Source: Podospora comata (lineage: Eukaryota; Ascomycota; Sordariomycetes; Sordariales; Podosporaceae). From it: a DNA stretch of 64,000 nt. The notes beneath the pieces were generated by a model. That model saw only the letters and a list, made by a program, of their open reading frames with translations. It did not search any database and was not told the DNA's origin. Below are positions 22,355 through 32,842 of this stretch, one piece after another (the first letter of the stretch is position 1; each line of letters opens with the position of its first letter). Position numbers and translations under genes: made by a program. The stretch is taken from the NCBI GenBank assembly GCA_017354895.1, contig CP071495.1, positions 975,001-1,039,000 of the forward strand. The letters are read 5' to 3'.

Positions 22355-23188
22355 TCAAACCCCCCCCGTCACCTTCCCCCAGATCTCCAGCAGTACCATA
22401 ACCCCATAACAGCACGCCCCCGCCTCAATGACAACCCTTTCCCATCCCCACCTCGGATCCAACCTCCGTAACATTGGCAATCCAGCAAGGAAGTAACTCG
22501 CGTACCCCCACGATCCCACCTTCAGCATTTTGGATCGATCACCATAGGCGAACCACTCCGTCATCAAATCCGAAGCCATGAACCACGTCTCCGCAAACGC
22601 CAGCATGTAACTTAGGGCGAGGACTGTCCCCAGCCTTGCGAGGGGTCTTCTTGGGGAGATGTACTCGTACAAAACCAACAACAAGGAGTAATAACTGATG
22701 AAGTAGGCGTGGGTTAGGGGGTAGAGGAATGCGGGGACGGTGTGCGTGACCTCGCGGCGGAGGACGTCGCTATCAAAGGTTGGGAGGAAGCCCGGGAAAG
22801 TGTATCTCATGGACATTAGTTGGAAGAAGTAGGCTGTGCCAAAGTAGGTGCCGAAGAAGACGAGCAGGGCGATATACACGTTGAATTTGAGGGCGTAGGA
22901 TGAGGTGTAATGGTGAGAAGACGGCCCGCTGGAGGGGGCATTGTCGATGGCAGCGGGCCCGGGGCGAAAGGGGAAGAAGAGGGGTAGGAGAAAGGGGGGC
23001 GAGGCGACGAGGAGGGAGAAGGTGAGGTAGTGGGCGTTTGTTGTCCATGTCGTCAGGGAGGAGGTGAGGACAACCACGGTGACAGTGGAGAGCCAGAGAG
23101 GGGAGTGGACGAGGAGCATGAGGCGGTGGAAGTGGGCTTTCTCGTCGCGCGCCCCGTTAGGTGGCAAGAAAGGGGTCGAGGGCATCAT
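22355..23188 (-). CDS. Cycloeucalenol cycloisomerase-like membrane protein, 277 aa
   Basis: Resembles plant cyclopropylsterol isomerase (CPI1), which opens the cyclopropane ring of cycloeucalenol to give obtusifoliol. Similarity as I recall the family includes FGTYFGTAYFFQL followed by YTFP near the middle (plant proteins have GNYFWTHYFF and YTFP) and ALSYMLAFAETW. It continues with an acidic/aromatic motif, then KVGSWGYASYFLAGLPM (plant KVG..FYAIYFIVSFPM) and a C-terminal LLEIWGKV. Several hydrophobic membrane segments are visible. The length fits the plant enzyme (about 280 aa) if the ATG at 23188 is used; the frame is open further upstream, but that part has no ATG-started sensible protein. 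Fungi make lanosterol, not cycloartenol, so the substrate in this organism is an open question. Confidence 0.75.
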   Translation of the reverse strand: MMPSTPFLPPNGARDEKAHFHRLMLLVHSPLWLSTVTVVVLTSSLTTWTTNAHYLTFSLLVASPPFLLPLFFPFRPGPAAIDNAPSSGPSSHHYTSSYALKFNVYIALLVFFGTYFGTAYFFQLMSMRYTFPGFLPTFDSDVLRREVTHTVPAFLYPLTHAYFISYYSLLLVLYEYISPRRPLARLGTVLALSYMLAFAETWFMASDLMTEWFAYGDRSKMLKVGSWGYASYFLAGLPMLRRLDPRWGWERVVIEAGACCYGVMVLLEIWGKVTGGV

Positions 23189-23442
23189 TTTGGTGTCGGG
23201 GGCGTGGATGGCGATGGTGGTGTGGCGGCGGAGGAGCGAGTGGTCGGCCGTGAGGTCCTGTTTTTGCCCAGAGATTAGCAGAGACACTATGCCGTTTGGG
23301 GTAATTGGAGATCTTGAAGGGTATCGTCCAAGTGCAAGCACAAAGCCATCCATGTCCAAGCACACAGCAAGGCAACACAAAACAAAAAGTAACAGATATA
23401 GATAAGGGATAGGTATGTAAAAGGATTTGCGAACTCGGCGGC

Positions 23443-23805
23443 TCAAATAGCGACCAAAAAGTCCAAAATCGGCCAGTGGCCGCGTGCCGTCGCCCAAAAC
23501 ACAATCTTCTCCCCGTCCTCGTTCAGCGCTTCCAGGCGGGTTTCCCCGGACGGCACGAACGTCCTCATGGTCCAGAAGCGGGAAAACTCGTTGAGCAGTT
23601 CGGTGGACGACCAGGCGTCCACCGGCCATTTGCCTCGCCAGCCGGAGAGTTCTTCGTCGATGTAATCTAGGACTACCTGGGCTTCGTCGCAGCCTCGTCG
23701 CTCGCGGGTGTTTTTGCTTCTGGAAATTGACATAAATAAATATTATCAAAGAACCAACGTGGTTGGAGGAGATGGTATTGAGGCTTACGAATTGTTGGAT
23801 TTCAT
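23443..23805 (-). CDS. Unknown 97-aa protein, two exons
   Basis: The ATG at 23805 starts a 17-nt exon (23789-23805). A 69-nt intron (GTAAGC donor, TTTCCAG acceptor) joins it in phase to exon 23443-23719. The protein has a basic N-terminus, then SGWRGKWPVDAW, NEFSRFWTMRTFVPSGET and a C-terminal stretch GEKIVFWATARGHWPILDFLV that is weakly reminiscent of an ankyrin repeat. I do not recognise the family. A partial copy of the central part lies at 37122-37227, which argues that this is a real coding sequence present more than once in the genome. It sits between the CPI-like gene and the NLR relic, all on the minus strand. Confidence 0.5.
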
Positions 23806-24241
23806 CTTGGTTGATTTTGTTGATGACTGTGGAAAGGAAGTCAAAAGAAGAGGATCCAGATTTGAAAAAGTTCACAGCTTGAAATGCAAGCCAACTAGGC
23901 CCTAATAGTCTTCTGAGGAAAGGTGCTCCTGCTGGACGTCGGGGGGCTGATCACTTGCCCACCAGGAGCAAGTCTCTATTCTTCCGCACCGGGAGCACAC
24001 TGAGGAGAGAGCCTTCTGAACGGAACTTGGACCGCAGGGTTTCTCTACGAGGGCAACTTGCAAACAGAGGATTTTTGGACCATGGCATTCAGTGATATAC
24101 AATAAATGTGTCGCTTACACACTACTCTTGAATGTCCATATCTAACTATGTGCCTAATTATAAAATCCCAAGCACACTTGACATGACAAACTGTTTACAG
24201 TCGTCCAGCAGCCTCTTTCATGATCTGTTCCTGAAAAAGAT

Positions 24242-27200
24242 TCAGAACCTTTGTTTCCACCGTGTCACAAGCCGTTGTTGCTCCTCCATCTTTGCAATCC
24301 TATCCTGAATAATGGACAGCGCGGAATGGCCCTCGTTGTCATGACACGGGGATCACACTTGCCGGTGGAAAGCAATGTGGTGATTATACCCATGACCTCC
24401 TCTGGCCTCTATGCCAAATGCATTACTCGACAGAGAATGTTCCTCCCAAATGTGTCTTTTGCCTCCTCGTCCGCCCCACCCCCATTCATCAGGTACTTCG
24501 CCACGTTCAACTTCTACTCGATTCGAGAACAAAAGGAACTCCACCACTTCAGCCCTGTCCTCCATCGCGGCGTGCGCTAGGGGAGACATACCGTGATCAT
24601 CACGACAGTCTAGTGACGCGTTCAACTCCTTGCAGAGCTTGAATAACCAGTCTGCCTCACTGAGCCGGTCTCTGTAAAGATACTGGCCATGGTTGAGCTG
24701 TGACCAAGGCTGTTGTTCTGTGGTGAGGAGGAAGAATGACAGGGTCTCGTCTTCGGTGTGGTCATCATAGCGGTACTTTTGTCCCTTCGCGTTAAGCTGG
24801 ATTTCTCGATGTGATTTATCCAGTACCAGGCATCCTCGGGTGTAGCGACATTGAAGATCATTCCAATACGGCCTCTTGACTTGATAGTAGAGAAGTAGTT
24901 ATCGTACAAGTTTCTCAGTCCTCCGCTGTAATCAAGGTGGAACTTCTTCCTGTTGGTGTGAATATTCAGGAATACTTGAACGACTGAATCACCCCTATGG
25001 GCACGTGCTGCAAACAGCGGGCACATGTACGTAGTGTTCTCTGGCTTTATGTAGTCGTCTAGGGTGCAAATCTCTTTGCAGAGGCCGGGACGAATCTTGT
25101 TCAGCCAGTATGTAGAGAAGGCTAACAGGTCTGTCAGGGTTGCAGATGGCACTGTAGCGACCGAGATCAAAGGCCTTCAGCTAGATGGACCAGCCGATTC
25201 CATTCTTGTGAGCTATTTCCGCGTGTCTGAATATATTGCCGGTGGTATATTCCAAGAACGAGTATCGATGCTTTCGCCTGCTGGGTTTGGATCCCTTTTC
25301 CGGGTTAAGATTAATGGCAACCCGACAAGACCTCTTCAAGAAGTCATGTGTACCGCCCACAAAGCTCTGGCTCATGTCAGGCCACAACTGAGATATGACC
25401 TTCGGGGGTATGTAGGAAGCTTCTGACGGAGTTGTGGATGAACTAAACAGTAAATCACGGAGAGCCGTCCTTTGACAGTGGAGTTTTGCGACGAAGGGTG
25501 TAAGGAGAAAGGTCGTCTTCGCAGAATCCGGCAATTTCAATGAGACCTTTGGAAGGATTCGTAATAAACCGATGGATGTCCCAAAGTGTAGGTCTACAGT
25601 CCTACCAATCTGCTGGTTTAAAAGTGAAGTGACCCCTTAGATTCTTTCCGCACAACAGTCCAAAATAGAGCTTCTCCGGTGTTGATGGCCGTTGCGAATG
25701 GAGCATCCACTAAACACTGAGCAACAAATCATCATGTTCGTCTTTGCTCTCGGCATTCTGCGTCATGTCGTGGAAAAAAACGTGTAGATTGGTTGGTATC
25801 TTGTCCAGCGTCCCCCATACGGAATAGATCCGGCCTTGCGCGAGGTCCTTGTTGAGCATGTTGATAACCAATGCGACCCATATGAAAACTCCATTGGCCC
25901 GACTCTGGAGGCGCTCTTTTAACTCGCCCGCTTTCGGGTGCCTCCCTGGTTTGAGCTTGATGTTGATGTACTTGATAATGTCGTCAGTGTGGCCTTGTTG
26001 AGTCTCGAGGTCAAACTTGAGGCTCCTCTCAAGGTCAAAAATCGGATAATGCCTGCTTGAGAAACAAATAAGAACATTCCTGCCAGTTAAAATAGCGTCA
26101 CGTCCAAGACTTTCAAAACTTGATAGCATATCACGAAGCTGTGACTCGTCACACTCGTCCCAGTGCGTCAATGTAACAGATGAGCGGCGTATTCACCAGC
26201 CCATGGACAGACTGCTCAAAGATTGCCCTCAGTGGCTCAACGCTCTAGTTTTGATTAGGCTGAAGGCAATCTAACGCCTTCTGCAGATGCGGCGCCCTTT
26301 CCAGTAGCCGGAGGAGCAATGATTGATACATTCCCTCCACTGACTTCTCTAGCGTTTCCCCGCGGGCATGGAAGAAGACCGAAATGATAATGTTGTCCCC
26401 GGGGCCGGATTGGTCCTGCTCGTGGGACAAGGCGAACTTTATGAGTGTTGACTTGCCTGTTCCGGCGTGGGCTCTGATCCAGAGAAATCCGTGATGTGAT
26501 GATCCTTCAGTTTTGTCACATCTTGCCATCAAAGATGCTCGTCTTTGTCAAGTAACCACTGGCAAGTATCGACGTGAGCACTCTTGACGGTGAGCTGACG
26601 CACATCGACCCGATCAAATCGCAATGAGTCCAGAAAGAAGTCAACTTCTTTGAAGCCGAGGATTAGAAGGCCGGGGCCCATCCGATCGTGACTGGTTACT
26701 ATGACGATCGCGGCCTGAAGGAGCAGTGGCGAGATCGACAAGCGCGCCGGCCACCTTCTTTGAACTCGACATTGTCTAGACCGCTAAAGCGGCACATATC
26801 CATGTGGTTTCGGGCGATATGTTGAGTGGTCTCAGGTCGGTAAATCCATAGAAGATGATCAGTCTTCCACAACCTTCGTGCCATTGAGAGCTTGAAGTCC
26901 GAGCTCCTCATGAAACAAGTGGGTCTTCCAGCCAATGAACTCGGCGGTAGGGCCAAGCTCGTCTCTCAGTTCGCGGAGCCTTTCTGATGTGGGTAGCAGG
27001 GTATCAATGATTGACTTATTGATCCTAAATGCCAAAACTTTGGCAAGGGCTTCAGCCACGCTCTTGAGAATGCCGCGTGGTTCAGCTCCTCGATGGGGTG
27101 TTTAAAAGAACATGAGACCCCTGGTAGATGCAAAAACTGTTCTCAGTCCGGCTTGACCCATGAGACAGTTGCTCGAACGTCGTAGCATCTCCTTGACAAG

Positions 27201-27524
27201 AATACCACCAAGGCTGTGAGCCACAATTATGACTGGTCTATCGGGGTCGTGCTGTCTAAGAGCAGATATCTCCTGCAGGAAATCCCAAGCAATGTCGTAG
27301 ACCTGAGTGCGGTTCAATGGGGGGTCTAACAAATTTGTGCCTGATATGCCTATCATGCCCGTAGGTAAGTACTCGAGCCTTTGGAAGAATCTCCGGGAGT
27401 AGATCGCGTGGCCAGTACACAACCTTGGATTGCTCTACCTAGCACTCCTCCATTACTCCAATTCTATTTCGTCAAGATTGCCAATCACGGTCAAGCCACT
27501 TGGTGGAATATCCATATTCGACAT
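24242..27524 (-). pseudogene. Decayed NLR: SesB-type hydrolase, NACHT, ankyrin
   Basis: Fungal NLR-like (STAND) gene in ruins. N-terminal lipase-like alpha/beta hydrolase of the SesB type: VYDIAWDFL and IVAHSLGGILVKEMLRRS at about 27120-27300, followed by TPHRGA. A linker with HLFHEELGLQALNGTKVVED lies near 26870-26940, then QHIARNHMDMCRFSG. The NACHT part has VDVRQLTVKSAH, HHGFLWI with the P-loop AHAGTGKST (about 26430-26480) and a Walker-B region near 26170, followed by DECDESQLRDML. C-terminal ankyrin-type sequence includes DDHGMSPLAHAAMEDRAEVVEFLL (about 24520-24590). The reading frame is broken more than ten times by stops and frame changes spread over the whole length, so it cannot encode the full receptor. 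Intact relatives act in allorecognition and immunity-like programmed cell death. Confidence 0.85.
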
Positions 27525-28112
27525 GTTTGGCTTTGGATAGGACTCAGGAGGACCGCAGGGAAACAGTTGAATGGACCTCTCGCAATAGTTGAAACTCGGA
27601 TTGAATCCAACGAGACGATGTCTGGTTGCGTGGTTTGCTCGTGTGTATCCACACCGCTGCCAAGTGTGAGAAGGATATCGTAGTGGAAGGTCGATATCCA
27701 GTCCAGCTACCTTGACTTGGGCATGCGGGAAGAGGACCGAGAAGCTGAAAAGCGATGAAACACCCCACTTCATGAAATTTCCATTTTCTGCGGGAAGATA
27801 CACCAATGTCGGGCGGTAGCAGCACTCCGCCACAACCATGCACTCAGCCTCCTGCGGTCGGCCGGTCAGCCCTCAGCAGTTTGAAGGTCAAGGCGTTGGT
27901 CGAGAGAGACGGTGAGCAGAGGTATCAGGGACCATATACGCGCTGGATGTGCTCAGGATGAAAAATGCGTTATGTATAAACTCGAAAGAACACCATGCTA
28001 GGAACAATATGCTAGATCGATGTCAGAACAACCCTCAACGAGACGAATGGAAAACAAGGAAGCGTACAAAGCCAGCACAGCCAGACATCATGCCATATCC
28101 AACCCCCGCCCC
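27525..28112. other. Intergenic
   Basis: Upstream of the NLR relic and downstream of the GH31 gene; no coding signal I can support. Confidence 0.4.
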
Positions 28113-30776
28113 CTAAACCAAAACATAATCATCCCAATCCTCCTCCCCAACCCCAGCGACACTAGTCCAAATCTCCCTCCCAAACGCCGTCCCCTCCGCC
28201 CTATCATCCGCCGCCCAAACCTCCATCACCGAGTTCTTCAAGCTAGCATACACCCCATCCAAATGATACAACCTCTCCACCCTCTCCTGCACACTCCCAC
28301 TGTTCGCATCAGCAACACAGTTCCAAACCCTATCCTTATCCGCATACCACCCCTCCGCCCTGTGAATCCGATCAAACGCCTGCTTCCTGAAATCCAAAAC
28401 ATCGAGCTGTAGATCGTGGCCGACAAACATCTCAAATACTTGACCGGCAGAGTCAGTAGCACCCGAGCGGAAGACAGGGCCAAGGTCGATCTCCGTGGAG
28501 CCGTCGACTTTGGTAACCTTCCAATGCCCCGCCCCGCTCGTCTTGAGGCTGGCCTCGGTAGCAGTGTGCCCAATGAGCCTCACTTTCCAGTGTCGGTTAG
28601 GACTGGTGTGGTATTGGGAATGCGGGTTCCTCTCGGGGCCAATAGTCAGCCGGCCTGCCTTTTGGTTCCAGGTAATAGGGGTGGAGGTGAAGTTCTTGCG
28701 GGGATCGTCGTGAGGAATCTCGTAGTGATGGGAAGACGCATGGGGTTCTTCGAGGAGGTTGAAGTGGGCGTCTTTGCCCACGACAAGGAGAATCGTGATT
28801 TCTTCGGGGCGAGGGGTGCCGTTTGAAACAGTCGGGGTGGTGTCCAAGGGGATGATTGTGCCTTCTTTGGCGAGGACGGGGATTTGATCGAGGGGTCGAT
28901 GGAGTTGGATGTGTCGGTTGCCGGTGTAGACTATGTGGGGAGCAAACAGGGAGACGTATCGGCCTTCGGGGAGCCAAGCTCGGGTAGACGAGGTCAGGGT
29001 GATACCGTCGTCGGGTGACGTGATTGGTGCAACGACCAGATTAGGGCCGAAGTAGTACTGAGTGGGCACGTGGTAGGCCTCTTCCGTGTGTGGGTGGTTC
29101 CAGTACATTGGCTGGATCAGCGGCTCGGCATCGAATGCTGCACGGATGTTCATGGTGTACAGGTAAGGCACGAGTCGGTGACGCAGAACCAAAAAGTCCT
29201 TGATTATTTGACCTGGTTGGGACTCGAAGCTCCAGGGCTCCTTGCTGTTCCAGAGTGACTTGGATGAATGCAGACGGAGGATGGGCGAGAAGACGCCAAG
29301 CTGGACCCAACGAACGGTGAGCTCATTTGAGCGCCACCCACCCCAATGTCCACCAATGTCGTGAGACCACCAGCCATACCCAATGTTGGAGGCAGTGGCC
29401 GTGAACTCGGGCTGAAATTGGAGACCCGCCCAGCTGATCTGAGTGTCGCCGGAGAAGCCAATAGGGTAGCGGTGGGAGCCGGCGCCAGCATAACGGGAAA
29501 AAGTGATGGGCTTCTCGATTGTTTTGACATTTCTTCGGCTGGTGAGGTAGTGATAGTGGTTGAGTACCCAAAGGGGGTCAACGCCGGGGATCCGAGAGCG
29601 CGTTCCCTGCTGCCAGTCAATCCACCAAAAGTCAATACCTTGTTTCTCCAGTCCAACTTTGAGCACATCAAAGTAGGCATCCATGAACTTGCGACTGCAG
29701 CAATCGAACCTGATAGGTTCCTCGCGAGATGTGTCGTGGTTCAGGGCCTTTGCAACCTCCTTGTACTGGTCTTCGAATGCGCGGATGCCGTCAGCCGGGT
29801 GGTCATTGACGGTAACCTTTAGTCTGCGGTCGTGGAGCTGCTTGAGGAACTTGTCGGGTTGTGGGAAAAGGTCCCTGTTCCAGCTGTATCCTGTCCATCC
29901 AGACCCGTACTTGCTAGGGATGCGCACTTTGTGCCAGTCCATGTCAATAACAGCGGCACTGAGTGGCACTCCCTCTTTCTGGAAGTGATCCATCAACTCG
30001 AGGTATTCCTCGGCCGAGTATGCATGGTATCTTGACCACCAGTTGCCAAGGGTCCATCTCGGGAGGACCGGCTGGCTGCCTGACAATCGATAAAAATCCT
30101 TGATAGCAGCCTTGTGATCTCCATTGTAGGCAAAGATGTATCCATCAATCCGACCCGGCTTCCTCGTTGCGATCCATCCATCAGCGTCGAACAGCATGGA
30201 CTTGCTGTCATCGAGAACGGCATAAGCCCTGCGCGAGAGGACACCAGGGTCCAGATCCACCCTTCCCCAAGCACCATCCAGTGTCCTTGCTGTGCCGCCT
30301 AGATCGCCATAGCTATTGCCGTCGTACCTCCACACATCATCGGCAACTTTGACTGAGAAACCATAGGTCGAGAACTTCTTCTTGTCGTACTGTAGATGAA
30401 AATGATCGGTGATGATCTCTAACCGGTCCTCCTTGTCGACCGTGCGGAAGGCCGGAGCGTCAAAGTTCCGGAATAATGCAAAGGTGGACACGCGGTCTTC
30501 GAAACCGCCATCTGGAGACCACTCGTAGCGGATGAGTTTGCTGGTCAGAATTGTGAAGCGGTAGTAACTGCCCTTGGTCCCGCCGGTGACAACAGCTTTG
30601 GGGTTGGCGGATGGGTTGGATGGAAATGAGTAGCGGTCTGTAGTCGCATCCGTGTCTACTACCGGGGACCTGGATGAGGATGGGGTCCCCGCTGCTGTGG
30701 AACGGGAGAGCATGGGTGCGGCCGGAGAGCTGGGCTTTGAGCGACCAGCACGCTTGATGAAACTTAGAGCCGACAT
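28113..30776 (-). CDS. Glycoside hydrolase family 31, 887 aa
   Basis: Intact single-exon GH31 enzyme, a retaining alpha-glycosidase family (alpha-glucosidases, alpha-xylosidases and relatives). After a Ser/Pro-rich N-terminus of about 45 residues comes the beta-sandwich domain, then the (beta/alpha)8 barrel with NWWSRYHAYS near residue 245. The nucleophile is Asp387 in WWIDWQQG, the acid/base is Asp444 in GFSGDT, and HDIGGH is at about 472-477, followed by C-terminal beta domains. The nucleophile motif reads WIDWQQ rather than the WIDMNE of classical alpha-glucosidases, so it belongs to another GH31 subgroup and its substrate is uncertain. There is no signal peptide, so it is probably intracellular. 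Confidence 0.95.
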   Translation of the reverse strand: MSALSFIKRAGRSKPSSPAAPMLSRSTAAGTPSSSRSPVVDTDATTDRYSFPSNPSANPKAVVTGGTKGSYYRFTILTSKLIRYEWSPDGGFEDRVSTFALFRNFDAPAFRTVDKEDRLEIITDHFHLQYDKKKFSTYGFSVKVADDVWRYDGNSYGDLGGTARTLDGAWGRVDLDPGVLSRRAYAVLDDSKSMLFDADGWIATRKPGRIDGYIFAYNGDHKAAIKDFYRLSGSQPVLPRWTLGNWWSRYHAYSAEEYLELMDHFQKEGVPLSAAVIDMDWHKVRIPSKYGSGWTGYSWNRDLFPQPDKFLKQLHDRRLKVTVNDHPADGIRAFEDQYKEVAKALNHDTSREEPIRFDCCSRKFMDAYFDVLKVGLEKQGIDFWWIDWQQGTRSRIPGVDPLWVLNHYHYLTSRRNVKTIEKPITFSRYAGAGSHRYPIGFSGDTQISWAGLQFQPEFTATASNIGYGWWSHDIGGHWGGWRSNELTVRWVQLGVFSPILRLHSSKSLWNSKEPWSFESQPGQIIKDFLVLRHRLVPYLYTMNIRAAFDAEPLIQPMYWNHPHTEEAYHVPTQYYFGPNLVVAPITSPDDGITLTSSTRAWLPEGRYVSLFAPHIVYTGNRHIQLHRPLDQIPVLAKEGTIIPLDTTPTVSNGTPRPEEITILLVVGKDAHFNLLEEPHASSHHYEIPHDDPRKNFTSTPITWNQKAGRLTIGPERNPHSQYHTSPNRHWKVRLIGHTATEASLKTSGAGHWKVTKVDGSTEIDLGPVFRSGATDSAGQVFEMFVGHDLQLDVLDFRKQAFDRIHRAEGWYADKDRVWNCVADANSGSVQERVERLYHLDGVYASLKNSVMEVWAADDRAEGTAFGREIWTSVAGVGEEDWDDYVLV

Positions 30777-31220
30777 GATGGTGATCTTGCACTCTTATAC
30801 TCCGCGCGAAGCGAACGATATCAAGCACGACTTCGAGAATCGAGAGACGGAAGAGGTTTGCCCCTGTTCCGTTTGTTGTTTCAGACAGCACGCCGTTGTT
30901 TGCTGGCAGTCCCCGGTTGGCCGGCCATGCCAAGAGCCCTGGGTCAGGTGCCGTTCCCATGGATCGTGGCACGGAGCTCCATCTGCGGGACCGCCAAGAC
31001 GTGATTTGCGGGGAAGTCCCACAGCCCCGCTCCGTTAGCTTCGCCTTGATGCCAAGGAGAGCTGGAAATGAGGTTGCGGTCATACATGAGGTACCATTTA
31101 CAGCCAGGCATGATGAACAAGGCTTTGGCGAGGGGGTATTGGTGGTCATATGAGAATTCGATGTGGGTAGTGGTGAGTTCTGATGTTGAATGATAAAGCT
31201 AAGGTACCTATCCAAAGATC

Positions 31221-32842
31221 TTAGAAGTGTGGTATCATCTGAATCCATGACGGTGTGTAGTAAACGCCCAGTGGTACGGCTCTCAGACTGACGAAAGATT
31301 CCACCACGATATACAGCCGAGCCCCGGTCAAACACAGAATTCCCGCACCTAAAGTACCATATAGCAACACTTCCAGGACGAGCATTACCATGACCAGCAG
31401 CTTGTCACGAACGTCGTTTCGAACTGTGATGTTCTCGAACGCTTCAAAAAGCTGTCCCACGGCGGTCATAAGAAGCTGCCCAGCAATGCATGCCGGCATT
31501 GTGAGAACCATGGCGAGTGAAGAAACCTTCCATAATAGAGCCTCAATTTGAGTTGGAAAGATAAAGTCCCAAGCCAGCAAGTGGATGCTGCCATAAATCG
31601 CCGGTACAAGTCTCAGCACGAGAAACAGATACACCCTTCCTTTGAGGTGTTCCAAAAGGTGGGAAAAGGTGTAATCGTGAGAGCCTCCCTTGTGATCCTG
31701 CTCAAGACTGCGCAAAGCAGAGCTAGAAAAGTTCGCAAGATTGCCGTAGCTTTTGTACACATGCCCAAGCCGGGCATCAGCGCTCAGGAGGTCAACATTA
31801 GGATGCTCAAGTTTGCGAGACCCTCTGATATCAAATGGTTTCTGTACGCATTAGTTAGAACGAAATGTTTGAAACGCGGGTCGCAATGGGCAGGGAATCC
31901 ATGATCGGCCATACCTCGAACCAGAAAAAGTATAACATGATAGCACACACGACATGTACCATGGTGTGCAGCTCCAGGAGACTTATAGGCAAGCCGTATG
32001 CCTTGCGGGATACACACTCAATGACCATCCAGCTGACCTGTACAATGACCAACAGCTTTTGCAGCACGTCGGCTTTTGTTTAGTCCAAGATGGTGGATCT
32101 TGGTATTCTAAAGGGCTTGATATCCTTCTAGGCTAGAAGCAGCGCGCCATGATGGGACAAGACGACTGTCTTTCCGTCCAGTTCAGCTTCGAGCCCTCCC
32201 ATCAAAACATAAAACCCATATTTCAGGTCAAAAATGCACTGGGAGGTCCGTTAGTATGAGATGAGACACCGGACATGGTAGATTAGTACTCACACTATCA
32301 TTAATGGTGCTTGAGCTGGAGCTCTCATGACTCCCAATCTTCTCACTATCGCCTGTGCTTCTCGTGACATTTTGCTTGAGCATCTTACTCACGACTTTGT
32401 GAAAAGTTCCGAGTTGGGGTGGTCCGCTGATCTGAAGCTGTTGTTTCTCCTCAAGGCTCAAGGCGGCAGCCAGCTTCTTGGCTTTCCACCACTGCGCAGA
32501 CGCGTAAAACAAGACGAGTTCGGGGAACAAAAGGGTAATGAACATCCACTTGATCCTCTTAGCCACAAGTTGAACGTTTGTGATGCCTCGCTCGGGGATG
32601 TTGAGGTGGAGAGCCGTGTAGACACAGGCGAAAAGCGTCAGCAAACAGCTCCACAAAATGCTGGTTGTGCCCCTCATGGTGGGTGCCGAGACCCAACCGG
32701 GTGCTTTCGTGTCATGGAGCAAGGAGGTGTTGTGCTTTATCTCGTGGATTTGATCGTACAATGCTTTTGCTGAATCTGATGCGGCCCCGAAGCTGGCTGG
32801 TAAGATGAGGGCAGCAAACCCAAAGAGAGGTTCTGGCTTCAT
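31221..32842 (-). pseudogene. Fungal multi-pass membrane protein gene with two in-frame stops
   Basis: Member of a common ascomycete family of unknown-function membrane proteins, recognised from APTMRGTTSILWSCLLTLFAC near the N-terminus, a central YGFYVLMGG, LLELHTMVHVVCAIMLY and the C-terminal VVESFVSLRAVPLGVYYTP. A signal peptide follows the ATG at 32842 (an ATG at 32923 is also in frame). Three exons, 32294-32842, 31915-32238 and 31221-31841, are separated by introns with perfect ACTAAC/CTAAC branch sites, and all junctions are phase 0. Exon 2 carries TAG at 32128-32130 and TAA at 32080-32082, inside conserved sequence and not removable by an obvious intron. Everything else is intact, so inactivation looks recent, unless the stops are sequencing errors. 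Confidence 0.7.

Noticed and set aside
22355-23875. 506-codon version of the CPI-like protein
   Set aside because: The extra N-terminal part starts at a non-AUG codon and reads out of frame through the separate 97-aa gene; the ATG at 23188 gives the family's normal length.
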